From contig JAVZCK010000001.1 in assembly GCA_038874435.1 (NCBI GenBank), positions 62,001 through 126,000 on the forward strand: a stretch of DNA of 64,000 nucleotides. The letters run 5' to 3'. Each line of letters begins with the position of its first letter. The stretch's first letter is position 1. The notes beneath the pieces were generated by a model. It was not told the DNA's origin. It was given only the letters and a program-made list of their open reading frames with translations, and made no database searches. The DNA is from Thermoplasmata archaeon (GTDB taxonomy: Archaea; Thermoplasmatota; Thermoplasmata; Lutacidiplasmatales; SKW197). The translations under genes and the position numbers were made by a program. Positions 60,834 through 64,000 of the stretch are shown here, in pieces.

Positions 60834-61724
60834 ATGAGGTGCATAGAAGTCGTGGATGGTGAGAGATTACCAAATGCAGAGGAACTAACAGCATGGGAAG
60901 TGAGGGCAGATATGAATGGTGATGGCGTAATTGGAAATACTGAGAAATGGAAGACCATATCAAACCCCAGCACAAGCGATACAGATTGGGATGACGCAAG
61001 TGATCCATTAGATATAAATCCGTTACAGAACACAAAATTGATTTACAATAATAAAGGCAACTGGGACAATGTAAATCTGAGAATATATCCTGCGGTTGCA
61101 CATCTGGGCGAGGGTTACTGGCCACGAACAGAAGGAGTCGGTGGTTATTGGGATGGAATAAGTTGGTGGGAACCATGGCCAGGTATGTTTTTTGCAGCGG
61201 AGGAAATCCTTCCGACAACATTTGTATTCAACGGAGTTAATGTGGACATAGGAGATGCCTTTTATTCCTGTATGATAGTGCATGAACTGGGACATTATGT
61301 GTTTGGATTATACGAGGAGTACGCAAAAAATGGTTATGCTGACTTAAATAGAGATACCTTAATGTGCAGGAATGGCTACTACCTAAGTTACAGAACTCTC
61401 TACGGACAACAAAACCCGCCAAACACGATGCAGTGGGCCAAGAGAGGAAAATCCTGCTGGGAATGGTTTATTGAAGAGATGAGAAGGCATGGATTACTCG
61501 CAGACACACTCAATGTAGATGTGAGAAGACCAGAACATGTGCCATATGCTGCTCTTAGGGACCAGGGACGAGATGTTCATAATGTAAATCACTGGCCATT
61601 TTCTAGTGATTGCTATGACGCAGGGGTTTCACGGATAGATAGGACATTTGAAGAGGTATATAATGATGCACTTCCAATCCTTCAAAATCAATTTAATGTA
61701 GTTCCATTAATGGAGTGGGGATAG
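60834..61724 (+). CDS. CLCA-like metallopeptidase, no signal peptide
   Basis: 296 aa. Zinc motif HELGHYVFGLYEEY (H150, E151, H154, G158, E162) has the spacing HExxHxxxGxxxEY known from the CLCA peptidase domain. Before it are calcium-binding loops of the thrombospondin-3/EF-hand kind (DMNGDGVIGNTEKW, DTDWDDASDPLD). Cys in TLMCRNG and RGKSCWEWF may pair. No signal peptide exists and an in-frame stop lies just upstream, though the loops imply an extracellular life, so the N-terminus is probably lost. It may not be functional. Confidence 0.7.
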   Translation: MRCIEVVDGERLPNAEELTAWEVRADMNGDGVIGNTEKWKTISNPSTSDTDWDDASDPLDINPLQNTKLIYNNKGNWDNVNLRIYPAVAHLGEGYWPRTEGVGGYWDGISWWEPWPGMFFAAEEILPTTFVFNGVNVDIGDAFYSCMIVHELGHYVFGLYEEYAKNGYADLNRDTLMCRNGYYLSYRTLYGQQNPPNTMQWAKRGKSCWEWFIEEMRRHGLLADTLNVDVRRPEHVPYAALRDQGRDVHNVNHWPFSSDCYDAGVSRIDRTFEEVYNDALPILQNQFNVVPLMEWG

Positions 61725-61725
61725 T

Positions 61726-62265
61726 ATGTTCAAGAAAAAGGAAAAACAAGATAGACGAAAGAAAATAATTGGAGCTATTATTGCAATCTCTACTTGTTGC
61801 ATTATACTTTTCTCAATTCTTTATGTTAACACACTACCACCTGAAGACTGGCCACCACCAGTAGGTGTGGTGCTCTTTCTTACTTATATTGACAAGAGTA
61901 AAGACATTGGTATATTCATATTTCATGTAGTGGGTACACCTGAAAACATTTCGGTGGTAAGATGCGACGCCATGAATGACTCACACAAATTTTCTTCCCT
62001 CCCATACAAGGTAGTGTATAGAGACCCCAATGCCACTACGATTAGGTCATACGATCTGTTCATTTTATATAACATTTCACGATATGCTGGTTATTTTCTC
62101 TTTGTCTTCCTGAATGGGACACTGCAGTATTGGTATCATGAGAAGGACTATCACAGCCCAGTGGAGTTGGCTCACATGCTCGATGGCCCTATTCCCGCTT
62201 CCTACCCGCCTGATGAAACCTTATGTAAAAAAGAGACCTATTCACGAGCGAAACCTTCAACTTAA
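61726..62265 (+). CDS. membrane-anchored protein, function unknown
   Basis: 179 aa. A basic N-terminus (KKKEKQDRRKK) precedes one helix (IIGAIIAISTCCIILFSILYV) and an outside domain of about 140 residues with several N-glycosylation-type sequons. No family is recognised. It starts 1 nt after the CLCA-like gene, behind GGAGTGGGG. This repeats the arrangement of the upstream pair. Confidence 0.65.
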   Translation: MFKKKEKQDRRKKIIGAIIAISTCCIILFSILYVNTLPPEDWPPPVGVVLFLTYIDKSKDIGIFIFHVVGTPENISVVRCDAMNDSHKFSSLPYKVVYRDPNATTIRSYDLFILYNISRYAGYFLFVFLNGTLQYWYHEKDYHSPVELAHMLDGPIPASYPPDETLCKKETYSRAKPST

Positions 62266-62495
62266 AGAAAGTTTTTAAGTGGGGGACTAGTCAAGAGGGA
62301 CATGGAAAAAGGGATGGGAATTATACAGTCAAATCTATGCGGAAATGGATAAAGTCATTTGCCTACTTTAGAAATTTTCTCAAACTTCAGAAGGTATTAA
62401 GTTGAAGGTGCCATATTGGCATCTCAAATTTTTATCTCCCTAATTCACAAACACCCAATCTAAAACCTTTTTTAGTTATCCTCTATCTGTGTATC

Positions 62496-63359
62496 ATGAA
62501 GATGCGTGCAGAATGTGTTCCCTGCCTTCTTGGCAGAGTGCTGTATGAAACCAATCTGGTGAATCCTGAGATTGGACTGGAGGTGATGGCAGAGGCCTGC
62601 GAAATCCTTGGAAGAAGGGTGAGGAAGAACTGTGTCTCCAGCGAGGTGGCAACTGAGGTGCATGCTGCAGCATACCGTAGAGTGGGTCCGGACCCATACT
62701 GTGAGCTCAAGAAGAATGCGAATAAAGTGGTTATGGAAATGGTTCCAGCAATTATTGAGAGAGCTGAGAAAGAAACAGATAGATTCAGATTTCTTACATT
62801 GTGTGCAATTGTTGCCAACACCCTGGATTTCGGAATAAAAGGAGGGATGAGAGATGTGGAAATGTTGAGAACAAAATTCTGGGATTTGGTTACGCAAGGA
62901 CTTGGAATTGACGATACTCAAAAGATAAAGGCACGGATTCCAGGCGGAAGAGTACTTTACTTTACCGATAACTGCGGAGAGATTGTTCTGGACCGTTTGC
63001 TCCTTGAGGAAATCCAGAAGTTGGAGCCAGCATACTTAGGTGTCGTGGTGAAAGGGGTGCCTGTGCTTTCAGATGCCACAATGGAGGATGCACTTGAACT
63101 CAAGTTAGAAGCAATCGTGGATGAGATTTTGACAACGAAGGGGTTTGCAGTTGGCGTAAACATCCATGATTTTGGTGTGAATCTTGAAGAGAGATTAAAA
63201 TCTGCCACACTCGTAATTTCAAAAGGGATGGCGAATTTTGAAGCCCTTTCGGAAACACGGATAAAGCCCATTGCCTATCTTCTCAGGGCAAAATGTTCGC
63301 CAGTGGCTGAGAGCATTGGAGCCAAAGTGGGAGATAATGTGGCTAAAATGGTAGAATGA
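62496..63359 (+). CDS. DUF89/ARMT1-type metal-dependent phosphatase
   Basis: 287 aa. DUF89 marks: N-terminal ECVPCLLGR, ANTLDFGI, the metal-binding DNCGEIVLDRLLLEE, KGVPVLSDATMEDA and SKGMANFEALSE. Family members remove damaged phosphometabolites (sugar phosphates, phosphopantetheine derivatives). Cytoplasmic. A TATA-like TTTTTTAG is about 25 nt before the ATG. The 230 nt upstream hold no gene. Confidence 0.9.
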   Translation: MKMRAECVPCLLGRVLYETNLVNPEIGLEVMAEACEILGRRVRKNCVSSEVATEVHAAAYRRVGPDPYCELKKNANKVVMEMVPAIIERAEKETDRFRFLTLCAIVANTLDFGIKGGMRDVEMLRTKFWDLVTQGLGIDDTQKIKARIPGGRVLYFTDNCGEIVLDRLLLEEIQKLEPAYLGVVVKGVPVLSDATMEDALELKLEAIVDEILTTKGFAVGVNIHDFGVNLEERLKSATLVISKGMANFEALSETRIKPIAYLLRAKCSPVAESIGAKVGDNVAKMVE

Positions 63360-63366
63360 ACTTTTC

Positions 63367-64000
63367 TCATTCTTTAACATCATCTAATGTTTTTTCTATG
63401 TATGCCTTTGGATGCAATTTTTGCGTTAGTGGCTTTATCACTTGATCACTTTCTAAGATTTCTATTGTTTCCTTGAGGGGAATGTTGAGTTCTACCTGCT
63501 TTGTTCGTCCGCCACGCCCCTTGGACTGGACATATGCAGAAACCAACCCAAGCTCGTCCATGTTTGAGAGAAATTCTGTGATGCGTCTTGGCGATAGTGG
63601 CGTCGTTTTCAGAATTTTTGCTATGTTTACATAGGTGCCGTAGACGGAGCCAGTTGTAACAGATTCTTTTCTAGACGTGAGATAACATATTGCATAAAGC
63701 GTAACTTTCTCATGGTCTCTCAATTTCTGAATGGTTTCCTTTATAACATCTTTTTCTATGGAATTTTTTGCCTCGTAAATGTGCTTTTCTTCAATTCTTT
63801 CTGCTCCATCAGCTTCACATATTTCTGCAGCAGTGCGGAGAATTCTAAGTGCCCTTCTTGCATCTCCAGATTCTTTTGCAGCAATTGCTGCACAGAGCGA
63901 AATCTCGTTCTCTCTCCACTTTCCCTCAATAAATGCCTGTTTTGCCCTGTCTTCTAGGATGGTTTTCAATTGTTCCGCAGTGTATGGGTTAAATGTGAGT
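63367..64000 (-). CDS. cdc6: Orc1/Cdc6 replication initiator, C-terminal part (cut by window edge)
   Basis: Open to the right edge. The visible 211 residues start LTFNPYTAEQLKTILEDRAKQ and continue SGDARRALRILRTAAEICE, the sensor-2/lid region of Orc1/Cdc6. A C-terminal winged helix follows (YGTYVNIAKILKTTPLSPRRITEFLSNMDELGLV), which contacts origin DNA. The AAA core with Walker A and B lies beyond the window. No origin recognition box was seen in the 137 bases nearest or in 62266-62495; the origin, if linked, would be upstream of the gene. Confidence 0.93.
   Translation of the reverse strand, partial: LTFNPYTAEQLKTILEDRAKQAFIEGKWRENEISLCAAIAAKESGDARRALRILRTAAEICEADGAERIEEKHIYEAKNSIEKDVIKETIQKLRDHEKVTLYAICYLTSRKESVTTGSVYGTYVNIAKILKTTPLSPRRITEFLSNMDELGLVSAYVQSKGRGGRTKQVELNIPLKETIEILESDQVIKPLTQKLHPKAYIEKTLDDVKE

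Noticed and set aside
62266-62495. Possible replication origin near cdc6
   Set aside because: No recognisable origin recognition boxes; only a short TGCCA-TAT-TGGCA palindrome (62409-62421).
1-64000. CRISPR arrays, prophage or insertion sequences
   Set aside because: No regular repeat-spacer pattern, no cas genes, no transposase; the only recombinase has XerA features.

Overview
The window reads as archaeal chromosome. The evidence is an Orc1/Cdc6 initiator, a tRNA-Trp gene with an intron carrying a box C/D guide, TiaS (agmatidine synthetase), pyruvoyl arginine decarboxylase, deoxyhypusine synthase, a Cgi121/KEOPS subunit, XerA, many KaiC/RadA-like ATPases, and repeated TATA boxes 25-28 nt before an ATG, which implies leaderless mRNAs. 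Two clostripain (C11) proteins, two M14 carboxypeptidase domains, an M3 peptidase, a CLCA-like metallopeptidase, two pyrophosphate-linked glycolytic enzymes and an acyl-CoA synthetase suggest a protein- and peptide-degrading heterotroph. A Thermoplasmatota-type euryarchaeon is my best guess, but no rRNA marker is present to fix it.

Layout. 0-6 kb (minus): PPDK, an AAA-TPR ATPase and a tail-anchored TPR/zinc-ribbon protein. 6-13 kb: pdaD with an ATP-grasp gene; a KaiC-like ATPase; a cyclophilin-like gene overlapping cgi121; a four-gene minus operon of three RecA-fold proteins (one with an altered P-loop, one with none) and a TraB protein; then pdxS. 13-21 kb: a 2029-residue secreted C11 plus M14 protein and an ArsB/NhaD-type transporter. 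21-27 kb: a PFK(PPi)-mtnA-creatininase operon, deoxyhypusine synthase, a molybdopterin oxidoreductase and xerA. 27-38 kb: a second AAA-TPR ATPase, M3 peptidase, rhomboid, acyl-CoA synthetase, thioredoxin, Sua5, asparaginase, tRNA-Trp and an MBL hydrolase.

38-48 kb is the most unusual part. It holds a Ras-like small GTPase overlapping a V4R-like/DUF835 protein, a secreted M14 peptidase, and a third AAA-TPR ATPase that seems to carry a roadblock-like sensor domain inserted between Walker A and Walker B. A DUF531-JAMM pair and an AAA-HTH protein with a possible autoregulatory operator follow. 48-55 kb is a type I restriction-modification locus (YgjP-like protease, HsdR, HsdS, HsdM). 55-59 kb has a secreted PPC-repeat C11-like protein and tiaS. 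59-62 kb is a low-conservation patch that looks like two decayed copies of a two-gene cassette (CLCA-like metallopeptidase plus membrane-anchored protein). A DUF89 phosphatase and the 3' part of orc1/cdc6 end the window.

How the genes fit together. PPDK and a PPi-type PFK indicate pyrophosphate-linked glycolysis. PdaD makes the agmatine that TiaS needs to modify tRNA-Ile2. Sua5 and Cgi121 both serve tRNA t6A synthesis. The AAA-TPR proteins, KaiC-like ATPases, small GTPase, V4R/DUF835 protein and roadblock-like domain look like a signalling network with no assigned output.
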